This document shows, one piece after another, positions 42,045-50,245 of a stretch of DNA of 64,000 nt. Origin of the DNA: Chryseobacterium sp. ERMR1:04. GTDB lineage: Bacteria > Bacteroidota > Bacteroidia > Flavobacteriales > Weeksellaceae. Made by a program: the position numbers and the translations under genes. The stretch covers positions 372,001-436,000 of the forward strand of contig NZ_LIRF01000007.1 in the NCBI RefSeq assembly GCF_001297705.1, in the 5' to 3' direction. Positions within the stretch are counted from its first letter, which is position 1. The number at the start of each line of letters is the position of its first letter. The notes under the pieces are model-generated. The model worked only from the letters and a program-made list of their open reading frames with translations, had not been told where the DNA came from and did no database searches.

Positions 42045-43055
42045 TTAGTTAGATAAAGAAGAAGCGTGTACAAGCATATCAACTAACTTGTTAGAATAAC
42101 CCATTTCGTTGTCATACCAAGAAACAAGTTTTACAAAGTTAGGAGAAAGCATGATACCAGCGTCTTTATCAAAGATTGAAGTTCTCTTGTCTCCGATGAA
42201 GTCTTGAGAAACTACAGCATCTTCAGTATATCCAAGGATACCTTTCAATTCACCTTCAGAAGCAGCTTTAATTACAGCACAGATCTCTTCATAAGAAGCA
42301 GCCTTTTCAATTCTCACTGTTAAATCTACTACAGAAACGTCAACAGTTGGTACTCTGAAAGACATCCCTGTTAATTTTCCGTTCAATGAAGGGATTACTT
42401 TTCCTACCGCTTTAGCAGCACCTGTAGAAGAAGGAATAATATTGTTTAGAGCAGCTCTACCACCTCTCCAGTCTTTCGCAGAAGGACCGTCAACAGTTTT
42501 TTGAGTTGCAGTTGTAGCGTGTACAGTTGTCATTAAACCTTCTACGATTCCGAAGTTATCGTGGATAACTTTAGCTAAAGGAGCTAAACAGTTCGTTGTA
42601 CAAGATGCGTTTGATAAGATTTTGATATCGTCAGTAAGTTCAGTGTGGTTCACACCCATTACATACATTGGAGTATCATCTTTAGAAGGAGCAGAAAGAA
42701 TTACTTTTTTTGCACCAGCGTTGATGTGAGCCTGAGCAGAATCTTTAGACAAGAATAAACCTGTAGATTCTACAATATAATCAGCTCCAATTTCGTTCCA
42801 CTTTAGGTTGTTTGGGTCTCTCTCAGCAGTTACTCTGATTCTTTTACCGTTTACCACAAGATCGTTACCTTCTACAGATACTTCTCCCGGGAAAATTCCG
42901 TGTACAGAATCATATTTTAACATGTAAGCCATGTATGTAGCATCGATAAGGTCATTGATTCCTACAACTTCGATGTTGTCTCTTTCAGTCATTGCTCTGA
43001 AAACAAGACGTCCAATTCTACCAAACCCGTTGATACCTACTTTAATTGTTGACAT
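42045..43055 (-). CDS. gapA: Glyceraldehyde-3-phosphate dehydrogenase
   Basis: A 336-residue phosphorylating GAPDH. The NAD-binding fold starts with GINGFGRIGRL (8-18). The catalytic Cys152 is in SNASCTTNCLAP and the partner His179 in TTVHATTATQ. The C-terminal WYDNEMGYSNKLVDM motif is present. It converts glyceraldehyde 3-phosphate to 1,3-bisphosphoglycerate in glycolysis. It follows pfkA by 26 bases in one operon, coupling two glycolytic steps. Confidence 0.97.
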   Translation of the reverse strand: MSTIKVGINGFGRIGRLVFRAMTERDNIEVVGINDLIDATYMAYMLKYDSVHGIFPGEVSVEGNDLVVNGKRIRVTAERDPNNLKWNEIGADYIVESTGLFLSKDSAQAHINAGAKKVILSAPSKDDTPMYVMGVNHTELTDDIKILSNASCTTNCLAPLAKVIHDNFGIVEGLMTTVHATTATQKTVDGPSAKDWRGGRAALNNIIPSSTGAAKAVGKVIPSLNGKLTGMSFRVPTVDVSVVDLTVRIEKAASYEEICAVIKAASEGELKGILGYTEDAVVSQDFIGDKRTSIFDKDAGIMLSPNFVKLVSWYDNEMGYSNKLVDMLVHASSLSN

Positions 43056-43081
43056 AATAGTTTGTTTTAATTTATAAAATA

Positions 43082-44068
43082 TTAGATTGCTAAAATTTCT
43101 GAAATCAATAAAAGATCTTTATTAATTTCGTTATGTTTTTTAATGGCTTCTTCAATGGCTGTATATACCATATCATTGGAACGCATTCCTACCATTACGT
43201 TTGTTTGTCCTTCCATTAATCCTACCACGGCACCATATCCTAGTCTGCTTGCCAAAACTCTGTCTGCGCAGCTTGGTGATCCACCTCTTTGGATGTGTCC
43301 TAAGATAGCAACGCGAATGTCGTAATCAGGGAATTCCAATTTAGTTTTTTCGGCTAATTCGTAAATGTTGGCTAATTTTTCACCTTCAGCTACCACCACA
43401 ATACTTGATGCTTTTCCTGTTTTTTCTCCTTTTCTGAAGTTTGCAAAAAGATCAGATATGCTGTCTTTTTTCTCAGGAATCAAAATGTCTAAAGCACCTG
43501 TTGCCAATCCGCTATTCAAAGCAATAAAACCTGCATCACGACCCATTACCTCAACAAAGAAAATTCTGTTGTGGGATGTTGCCGTATCACGGATCTTATC
43601 GATCGCTTCCATGGCAGTATTCAAGGCCGTATCATAACCAATGGTGTTATCAGTTCCGAAAATATCGTTATCGATGGTTCCGGGTACTCCCAAAACTCTG
43701 ATTCCGAATTCTTCATTAAAGATCTTTGCCCCAGTGAAAGTTCCGTCTCCACCAATACAAACCAATGCATCAACACCGTGTTTTACACAGTTGTCATAGG
43801 CTTTCTGACGACCTTCTTTGGTTTTGAATTCCATGGATCGAGCGGATTTCAGAATGGTTCCCCCTTGGTTGATTATATTTTTTACGGAACGAGGTCCCAT
43901 TTTCAGGAATTCGTCGTGGATAAGACCATTATAGCCTTCTCTTACTCCGTAGCATTCGATATTATAGTAATTTGCGGTTCTTACCACCGCTCTTAATGCA
44001 GCATTCATACCCGGAGCATCACCTCCTGAAGTAAGAACGGCAATTTTTTTTACAGCACTCTCTTTCAT
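43082..44068 (-). CDS. pfkA: 6-phosphofructokinase
   Basis: A 328-residue ATP-dependent phosphofructokinase. The ATP site includes LTSGGDAPGMNAA (12-24) and GGDGTFTGA (106-114); the catalytic TIDND is at 131-135; the sugar-phosphate site includes the VEVMGRDAGFIA stretch. It phosphorylates fructose 6-phosphate and is first in the operon with gapA. A TAGATTTG box lies 20 bases before its ATG. Confidence 0.97.
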   Translation of the reverse strand: MKESAVKKIAVLTSGGDAPGMNAALRAVVRTANYYNIECYGVREGYNGLIHDEFLKMGPRSVKNIINQGGTILKSARSMEFKTKEGRQKAYDNCVKHGVDALVCIGGDGTFTGAKIFNEEFGIRVLGVPGTIDNDIFGTDNTIGYDTALNTAMEAIDKIRDTATSHNRIFFVEVMGRDAGFIALNSGLATGALDILIPEKKDSISDLFANFRKGEKTGKASSIVVVAEGEKLANIYELAEKTKLEFPDYDIRVAILGHIQRGGSPSCADRVLASRLGYGAVVGLMEGQTNVMVGMRSNDMVYTAIEEAIKKHNEINKDLLLISEILAI

Positions 44069-44088
44069 CTAGTAAAAAATTTCGAACA

Positions 44089-44096
44089 CAAATCTA
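44089..44096 (-). promoter_or_regulatory. -7 box of the pfkA-gapA operon
   Basis: Minus strand TAGATTTG matches TAnnTTTG and ends 20 bases before the pfkA start. Confidence 0.55.
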
Positions 44097-44151
44097 CAAA
44101 AACAAGTTCAGATAATGGTAGTAAGTTTATAAGACTTTTGAATATAAATTA

Positions 44152-45021
44152 TTAAAAATGTCTAAAATTAGTGGGTTTAAAGATATATCTCGCAGTTTGG
44201 GTTTCTGAAGCATTTACGTCCAAATCATACCAAGGCGAAATATTTTTATCAAAAGGATTGGAAAGTAGGTGAATCGATTGAGCAGGAGTGAATCCTTCGG
44301 CTAATAAAAATAACTTTTGACCTGCTTTGTTTTTGGCTACTCCGGAAATAAATACAACATGTCCCGGACTTCCCGGAGTGATTAAAATATCTCCGGTTTT
44401 CAAATCAGAATTTTTAATAACAGGTTTTGTTTCCTTATTTAAGGATATGGTTCCGGCATAATTAAAGATCAAATCTAAATAGTATCGAAAGCTTTTATAG
44501 GAATCATCGAAGGGCGAAGTTTTTCTAAAGCTTACCGAATTACCGTTAACGAATGCTCTGGTGCCATTTTTATAATCATTCCAACTGACCAGATCTCCGT
44601 TTGTAAAATGAAATTTTATCTCATCAAATTTTTTAGCTTTAAATAAATACTCAGCTCTCAGGCGGATAGCAGCATCAGCGCATTGTTGTAGATCTTTATT
44701 TCCGGTATCAATATCAAAGATAGCTTCATGAACGTTTTGTGTTGCAATGCGAGTTCCGTCATATTTTAAAATGGGGCTTCCGTAAGGTTTTAACGTAAAA
44801 TTTTCAATAAAATATCCGAAGGAATCTGGTTTTTCATCAACCCATTCATAGTCTTTGGGTGGAGAGAATCTTTCTTTGATGGTGTTTTTATCTTTATTGA
44901 TGTTAACTAACGCTTCAGAAATTGAATTTTCATTTCCATCAGTTTTAGTATTTGATGAGGTTTTATCATTTTTACAACTTAGGATTGTTGTTATCGTAAT
45001 TAAAAATAATATTTTTTTCAT
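44152..45021 (-). CDS. DUF4846 domain lipoprotein
   Basis: A 289-residue protein with a lipoprotein signal (ITTILSC, Cys about 16). The mature part is a DUF4846 domain: the motifs QQCADAAIRLRAEYL (about 110-124), FTNGDLVSWNDYKNG, and near the end GDILITPGSPGHVVFISG and LAEGFTPAQSIHLL, which recall a cysteine-peptidase or amidase-like fold, though a catalytic Cys is not obvious. Function unknown; the protein is probably anchored in the outer membrane. Confidence 0.8.
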   Translation of the reverse strand: MKKILFLITITTILSCKNDKTSSNTKTDGNENSISEALVNINKDKNTIKERFSPPKDYEWVDEKPDSFGYFIENFTLKPYGSPILKYDGTRIATQNVHEAIFDIDTGNKDLQQCADAAIRLRAEYLFKAKKFDEIKFHFTNGDLVSWNDYKNGTRAFVNGNSVSFRKTSPFDDSYKSFRYYLDLIFNYAGTISLNKETKPVIKNSDLKTGDILITPGSPGHVVFISGVAKNKAGQKLFLLAEGFTPAQSIHLLSNPFDKNISPWYDLDVNASETQTARYIFKPTNFRHF

Positions 45022-45191
45022 GTGTGTTTTTTAAATTTATTGAAAGATAAAAAGTTTTGTTGGAGAATCGCTAAGGCGCAATTTCTTTTAATAACAATGT
45101 ACTTTAAGACGCAAGGATTTTATCTACGATAAAATGTAAGGTGCAAAATTATTACAGTGTTAATGGTATAAGCGGATATTCAAAAAAGTAT

Positions 45192-45530
45192 TTAAACAGT
45201 ATCTTCAGGAATCAATAATTTCCCCCAATCATTCAGTTGCCAAAGAATTTTAACTAGTTTTTCTCCAAGATCGGTTAGGCTGTATTCAACTCTGGGAGGA
45301 AGTTCATGAAAAGATTCTTTCATTAAAATTCCATCAGCAACCATTTCACTCAGCTGTTGATTCAGAACTCTTCGGTCAACTTTAGCAATTCCTCGAAGAA
45401 ATTCACTCGGACGTTTTTTGCCTTCATTGATTTGCCAGACAATAGGAATCTTCCATTTTCCACTGATGGTATTGACGGCAACTTCCAACGGACAAATTTT
45501 ATTTTCTACAGCAGATTCTTTTGTATTCAT
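45192..45530 (-). CDS. HxlR family transcriptional regulator
   Basis: A 112-residue winged-helix regulator. The N-terminal CPLEVAVNTISGKWKIPIVW (about 13-32) with its Cys, the middle VDRRVLNQQLSEMVADGIL and the wing PPRVEYSLTDLGEKL define the HxlR family. Some members sense oxidants or electrophiles through the N-terminal Cys. No clear target gene is adjacent. Confidence 0.9.
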   Translation of the reverse strand: MNTKESAVENKICPLEVAVNTISGKWKIPIVWQINEGKKRPSEFLRGIAKVDRRVLNQQLSEMVADGILMKESFHELPPRVEYSLTDLGEKLVKILWQLNDWGKLLIPEDTV

Positions 45531-45649
45531 AAAATTGATTTTTTTATCCCTATGGGTGAAAAATATGCGGTATTGCTTATGATGTAAAGCTTTTCGACCT
45601 TTGTAAAAATATAAAATTTTAAAGAAGGGCTCTTTCTTTACAATAGATA

Positions 45650-45885
45650 AAAAACTTGTTTAAACTTTTTATTTTAACCACAAAAGAGATAAAAGATTAG
45701 CATATTATTTATTTAAGTTCATAATGAACTGCAAACAAGAACACATAAGTTTAAAAAAATCTTTGATTTTTATTCTTTTGTAAGCTTTGTCTTCAAGTAG
45801 TTCAACTTTAAATGATTCAATAATAGCTTTTGTATCTTTTGTGGTTAAATTTTTTAATTAGTTTAAACAGGCTTAATATAAAGCT
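45650..45885. repeat. MITE-like element, copy 1
   Basis: The core at 45673-45849 is 177 bp long with perfect 15-bp terminal inverted repeats tttaaccacaaaaga and tcttttgtggttaaa. Weaker outer inverted repeats (gtttaaac on both sides) extend it to about 45650-45885. A second element of exactly the same core length lies at 55365-55541. The inside is non-coding, AT-rich, and similar between copies by eye (roughly three quarters identical). Confidence 0.8.
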
Positions 45886-45926
45886 TATTATTAAACTGAA
45901 AAAAAGAAAACATTAGCCTTTAATGC

Positions 45927-45959
45927 GGTTAAATTTAGAATTAGTTTAAACAGACTTAA
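45927..45959. repeat. Partial copy of the MITE-like element's right end
   Basis: gcggttaaatttagaattag followed by tttaaacagactta repeats the right end of the element just upstream. It ends 11 bases before the next gene, whose promoter may lie inside this repeat. Confidence 0.5.
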
Positions 45960-45970
45960 AAATAAAAGTA

Positions 45971-46768
45971 ATGGAAAAACGGAAAGGCGCTCGTTCCACA
46001 AAAGATATTCCAAAAGATATTTTAGACCAATTAAATCGTGGCGAAATAGAAACGGAAAATCTTACGGAATGGCTGGCAGTAGATCAAAAAATATTGCTTG
46101 AAAATTTATTGAAACAAAATAATAGATTAGATTACCTGAAAGAAATTTTAGAACAGGTAAATGGTTTGAGAAAACAAACCGTGAATACTATCAATGAAGC
46201 AATCGGAACAGAAATTTTAAACTTGGTTTTAAAAAATAAAGATGATGGATTTTTAGCTGTTATTTCAACGCATTCGTCAGATTTAGTGCGTTGTTGGGCA
46301 ACGTATACCATTGGTAAAGATCCTGATATAACGATTGGTGAAAAGTTGGAAAGGATTAAAGTTTTTGCTGCAGATCAACATTTTGGTGTTCGTGAGATTT
46401 GTTGGATGGCTGTTAGGCCAGATATTTCAACTCACCTCCATGAAGCTTTGTCGATTTTATCAACTTGGACGAATAGCCAAGACGAAAATGTAAGACGTTT
46501 TTCAAGCGAATCAACACGACCGCGTGGGGTTTGGTGTGCACATATTGATGCATTAAAACAAAATCCTGAATTAGGGTTGGTAATTTTGGAGCATATGAAA
46601 TCCGATTCTTCAAAATATGTTCAGGACAGTGTAGGAAATTGGCTGAACGACGCCAGTAAATCACAACCTGATTTTGTGAGAAATCTATGTGAAAAATGGC
46701 TTGAAGAAAGCCCGACAAAAGAAACAGCATATATTGTTAAAAGAGCATTGCGAACCATTGAGAAATAA
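45971..46768 (+). CDS. DNA alkylation repair protein, HEAT-like (AlkC/AlkD type)
   Basis: A 265-residue protein of helical repeats. The second half has the sequence FSSESTRPRGVW (about 177-188) and YVQDSVGNWLNDASKSQPDFV (about 218-238), both typical of HEAT-like-repeat DNA glycosylases of the AlkC/AlkD group, which remove N3- and N7-alkylated bases by wrapping the DNA. The charged N-terminus (MEKRKGARSTKDIPKDI) matches members with this layout. It sits next to two further DNA-repair-type genes on the minus strand. Confidence 0.85.
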   Translation: MEKRKGARSTKDIPKDILDQLNRGEIETENLTEWLAVDQKILLENLLKQNNRLDYLKEILEQVNGLRKQTVNTINEAIGTEILNLVLKNKDDGFLAVISTHSSDLVRCWATYTIGKDPDITIGEKLERIKVFAADQHFGVREICWMAVRPDISTHLHEALSILSTWTNSQDENVRRFSSESTRPRGVWCAHIDALKQNPELGLVILEHMKSDSSKYVQDSVGNWLNDASKSQPDFVRNLCEKWLEESPTKETAYIVKRALRTIEK

Positions 46769-46778
46769 AATAATTACC

Positions 46779-47537
46779 TCACCTTTTTTCCGTTAAATAC
46801 TTCCAATATCTCTTCGGAACGTGTTGGATATGTAATTTTAAATTCTTCCTTTCAACAATATTAGTCTTCGTAAAATACCGCTGCCAAAGCGTTTGATACT
46901 GGTTTTCTTCATCATGGAACTTTTGCTGATACTTATTTAGGTCTAGTTTTTCATCAGGATAAAAGAAATCGCAGTTTTCAAGATCGTATAAGATACCGTA
47001 GTTTCTTCTGAGGTCGTAAATCATCCATTTCTGATCCTGATAACGGTCTTTAAAATGTTTCCGGATTAAGGGAAGTACATTGAAATCGGGATCTATTTTA
47101 GCAAAGAAAACATCGTCCTGCATTTTTTCAAAACGAACAAAAGCAGTCATTCGGTGTCTTTCTCTACTAACAGATTTGCAGATCTTAGATATTTTCAGGA
47201 TATCGTTATCTGCATAGTTTTGCAGAATATTTTCTTTGGGATTTTTTATAGATTGCTTTACGGCGGATAATATAAGCTGCTCCAATGCTATATCTTCGGA
47301 TAGATAAACTTTTACCAATTCATGAATTCCTGCCTTACCAATATTTTCTTCTAGTTTATTTAAAACCCGCTCAGATTTTGCTTCCTGCGTAATCACTTCA
47401 TGAATTTCCGCAAAAATATTCTCCTGATGAAATCTTTCCCTGCTTACAATTTCCACATCTTTATACTTATACTCGAAAACCTCGAATATTGCAGTAAAAA
47501 GTCCGTCGAAACTGCCGTCGTAGAGTAAAGTGGTCAT
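46779..47537 (-). CDS. DUF4130 (TIGR03915) putative DNA repair protein
   Basis: A 252-residue protein with the TIGR03915 start LLYDGSFDGLFTAIFEVFE (about 4-22), the central VSRERHRMTAFVRFE (about 123-137), and WMIYDLRRNYGILYD. The C-terminus has NLKLHIQHVPKRYWKYLTE. It is usually encoded beside the radical SAM protein of family TIGR03916; the two are thought to act together in DNA repair or modification, but the reaction is not known. Here a P1 peptidase gene on the other strand separates the two partners. Confidence 0.88.
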   Translation of the reverse strand: MTTLLYDGSFDGLFTAIFEVFEYKYKDVEIVSRERFHQENIFAEIHEVITQEAKSERVLNKLEENIGKAGIHELVKVYLSEDIALEQLILSAVKQSIKNPKENILQNYADNDILKISKICKSVSRERHRMTAFVRFEKMQDDVFFAKIDPDFNVLPLIRKHFKDRYQDQKWMIYDLRRNYGILYDLENCDFFYPDEKLDLNKYQQKFHDEENQYQTLWQRYFTKTNIVERKNLKLHIQHVPKRYWKYLTEKR

Positions 47538-47571
47538 TTAGAAAAATAATAAAAATCTTTTTAAAATAATA

Positions 47572-47610
47572 TTAGTCAAATTTATTTTCTAATATTGTTA
47601 GTCAAATTTA
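47572..47610. promoter_or_regulatory. Paired 13-bp direct repeats between divergent genes
   Basis: ttagtcaaattta occurs at 47572-47584 and at 47598-47610, 26 bases apart, between the divergent DUF4130 and P1 peptidase genes. Two sites on about two and a half helical turns could be a regulator binding site. Confidence 0.3.
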
Positions 47611-47646
47611 CAATACAATATGTTTACTTTATTATTACCAGACAGA

Positions 47647-48771
47647 ATGTTTAAAAATTTAATGATTTTGTTACTTGTTACTTTCTTCAATGGTGCTGTT
47701 GCCCAAAAAAGAATTCGCGAGTTAGGAATAAGACCGGGAGTTTTACAGCCGGGTAAACAAAACAGCATTACTGATGTCGACGGTGTTTTAGTAGGACATA
47801 AAACTGTAATAAAAGGAGAAAACGTCAGAACTGGCGTTACAGCTATTATACCTCACAACGGAAATCTTTTTCAGCAAAAAGTACCTGCAGGTATATTTGT
47901 GGGTAACGGCTTTGGGAAACTTGCAGGCTTTACGCAGGTAATGGAACTAGGTAATCTTGAAACCCCAATAATACTAACGAATACTTTAAATGTAAGTACC
48001 GGAATCAGTGCCTTAGTTAATTATACTCTTCAACAAAAAGGAAATGAAAAAGTTCAATCTGTAAATGCTGTGGTTGGGGAAACTAATGATGGATGGTTAA
48101 ACGATATTCGAGGCCGTCATATTTTGGAAAGTGATGTTCTTGAGGCAATACAGAGAGCTAGTAGCTTGGTAGTAGAAGGAAATGTTGGAGCCGGCACAGG
48201 GACAACATGTTTTGCTTTTAAAGGTGGAATTGGTACTTCATCCCGTAAACTTCCTCAAAGTCTAGGAGGATATACAGTTGGAGTTTTGGTTCAAACCAAT
48301 TTTGGTGGGGTTTTACAGGTTGATGGTGTTCCGGTTGGAAAAGAATTAAAAAAGTTTTCATTTAGTAATCAGCTACTAAATAATGTTGATGGTTCTTGTA
48401 TGATTATTATTGCAACTGATGCCCCCTTAGATAGTCGTAATTTAGAAAGATTAGCAGCAAGAGCAATGATTGGAGTAGGAAGAACAGGAGGAATAATGTC
48501 TCATGGTAGCGGAGAGTATGCAATTGCATTTTCAACAGATTTAGAATCAAGAATTCAGAATCAACCCGAAAGTTCAGTAAAAAATGTTCCAAATCTGCAT
48601 AATGATTATACATCACAATTATTTCTTGCTGCAATCGAAGCAACAGAGGAAGCTGTATTAAACTCTCTTACAATGGCAATTACTGTGACAGGGAATGAAG
48701 GGCATAAAGTAGAATCAATTCCTTTAGATAAATTAAAGGATTTGCTGAAAAAATATAATCGTATTCCGTAA
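47647..48771 (+). CDS. Secreted P1 family peptidase (DmpA/beta-aminopeptidase type)
   Basis: A 374-residue protein starting MFKNLMILLLVTFFNGAVAQ, a signal peptide; an ATG nine codons earlier (47620) is less likely since it would spoil the signal. The P1 fold is shown by SITDVDGVLVGHKT (about 37-50), GNGFGKLAG, a Gly-rich VGAGTGTTCFAFKGG, and DGSCMIII with Ser250, the self-processing nucleophile that cuts the precursor into two chains. Relatives remove N-terminal D- or beta-amino acids from short peptides. The gene lies between the two members of a DNA-repair gene pair and is transcribed the other way. Confidence 0.9.
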   Translation: MFKNLMILLLVTFFNGAVAQKRIRELGIRPGVLQPGKQNSITDVDGVLVGHKTVIKGENVRTGVTAIIPHNGNLFQQKVPAGIFVGNGFGKLAGFTQVMELGNLETPIILTNTLNVSTGISALVNYTLQQKGNEKVQSVNAVVGETNDGWLNDIRGRHILESDVLEAIQRASSLVVEGNVGAGTGTTCFAFKGGIGTSSRKLPQSLGGYTVGVLVQTNFGGVLQVDGVPVGKELKKFSFSNQLLNNVDGSCMIIIATDAPLDSRNLERLAARAMIGVGRTGGIMSHGSGEYAIAFSTDLESRIQNQPESSVKNVPNLHNDYTSQLFLAAIEATEEAVLNSLTMAITVTGNEGHKVESIPLDKLKDLLKKYNRIP

Positions 48772-48791
48772 TTTATGAAAAAAAAGATGAT

Positions 48792-50051
48792 TTAAAAAAG
48801 GGTCAACTGCTGCGAAAACTGATTCTGAAACTTAGAAGTACTTCCTCCAATTAAAAGCTTTCTGAGATTAATATCCGTCAAATATCTCAAATGAATATTT
48901 CCTGCAGTAAAATCAATAAAATATTTGGCTCTATTTACCGCTGCTCCTAATTTTTTTAAATGTTCTATTGTCAACACCTGAAAACGTCTTGCACTCACAA
49001 TTTTTTGAGCTGTTTTTACGCCGATTCCTGGAATTCTTAAAATAAGTTGATACTCTGCGGTTTGTAAATTGATGGGGAATTGATGAAGATTTCTCAACGC
49101 CCAGCTTAATTTGGGATCAACTTCCAGATCCAGAAATGGCATCGTTGGATCTAAAATTTCTTCCGCTCTAAAACCATAAAATCTCATCAACCAATCCGAT
49201 TGATAAAGACGGTTTTCCCTAAGCATCGGAACTTCCGTCGTTAAAGAAGGCAATCTTTTATCTTCCAAAACAGGAACGTAACCGGAGTAATACACTCTTT
49301 TTAGATTAAAGTTTTTATAAAAATGATCGGCAACTTTAATGATCTGTAAGTCATTTTCATTCGTTGCTCCAACAATCATTTGGGTAGACTGTCCGGCAGG
49401 CGCAAACTTCGGAACTTTTCTGAAAATTTTCTTTTCATCTTGATATTGCGTAATTCCTTTTTGAATGTATTTCATCGGATTGAGCATATCCTGTCTGTTT
49501 TTTTCTGGAGCTAATAATTTCAATCCACTTTCTGTGGGAATTTCAATATTAATAGATAATCTGTCGGCATACAAAGCGGCTTCCTGCATCAATTCATCAC
49601 TCGCTCCGGGAATTGATTTTAAATGAATATATCCGTTGAAATTTTCTTCCAAACGTAATTTTTTCGCCACACGAACCAAACGTTCCATTGTAGTGTCGGC
49701 ATTTTTAAAAATACCTGAGCTTAAAAATAATCCTTCGATATAATTTCTTCGGTAAAAATTAATGGTTAGGTCTACGACTTCTTCCACCGTGAATCCGGCT
49801 CTTTTAATATCATTTGAACTTCTGGAAACACAGTACGCACAATCGTAAATACAATGATTGGTCAAAAGAATTTTGAGAAGAGACACACATCGCCCGTCTT
49901 CGGTATAGGTATGGCAAATTCCGCTTGCGGAACTGTCTCCCAAAGCGCCTTTTTTATTCTTTCTCGAACCTCCGCTGGATGAGCACGAAACATCATATTT
50001 CGCTGCATCGGCAAGGATTTCGAGTTTTTCTTTCAGACGTTCAAAATTCAT
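48792..50051 (-). CDS. Radical SAM putative DNA repair/modification protein (TIGR03916)
   Basis: A 419-residue protein starting MNFERLKEKLEILADAAKYD; an upstream ATG would add an AT-rich, unconserved tail. The radical SAM cluster motif CIYDCAYC has Cys67, 71 and 74. The core barrel runs to about 300, followed by a helix-hairpin-helix DNA-binding motif (LRIPGIGVKTAQKIVSAR, about 336-353). Family TIGR03916 members accompany DUF4130 proteins. The combination of SAM chemistry with a DNA-binding tail suggests base repair or modification. Substrate not known. Confidence 0.9.
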   Translation of the reverse strand: MNFERLKEKLEILADAAKYDVSCSSSGGSRKNKKGALGDSSASGICHTYTEDGRCVSLLKILLTNHCIYDCAYCVSRSSNDIKRAGFTVEEVVDLTINFYRRNYIEGLFLSSGIFKNADTTMERLVRVAKKLRLEENFNGYIHLKSIPGASDELMQEAALYADRLSINIEIPTESGLKLLAPEKNRQDMLNPMKYIQKGITQYQDEKKIFRKVPKFAPAGQSTQMIVGATNENDLQIIKVADHFYKNFNLKRVYYSGYVPVLEDKRLPSLTTEVPMLRENRLYQSDWLMRFYGFRAEEILDPTMPFLDLEVDPKLSWALRNLHQFPINLQTAEYQLILRIPGIGVKTAQKIVSARRFQVLTIEHLKKLGAAVNRAKYFIDFTAGNIHLRYLTDINLRKLLIGGSTSKFQNQFSQQLTLF

Positions 50052-50199
50052 TTTTTTAATTGAAAATATTAATATTAGCCTGTGTTTTCTGTTCAAATGT
50101 AGTTCCAAAATTGATAAATATCAATCTTTTTTGATGGAAGTTATCCACAATTGGCAGAGACAAAATTACTATATTTACGGTCATTAATTTATGCGTGAA

Positions 50200-50215
50200 A
50201 TCGTAAACTTACGAT
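50200..50215. promoter_or_regulatory. Inverted repeat upstream of the HMG-CoA reductase gene
   Basis: Arms atcgtaa and ttacgat (7 bp each, perfect, two-base spacer) lie 30 bases before the HMG-CoA reductase ATG; a possible operator or leader hairpin. Confidence 0.35.
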
Positions 50216-50245
50216 TATATCTCACTCATCATAAAAAAGATCCAT

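Noticed and set aside
43571..43996. A 141-codon plus-strand ORF opposite pfkA
   Set aside because: Antisense of a highly conserved phosphofructokinase; no independent promoter or family resemblance.
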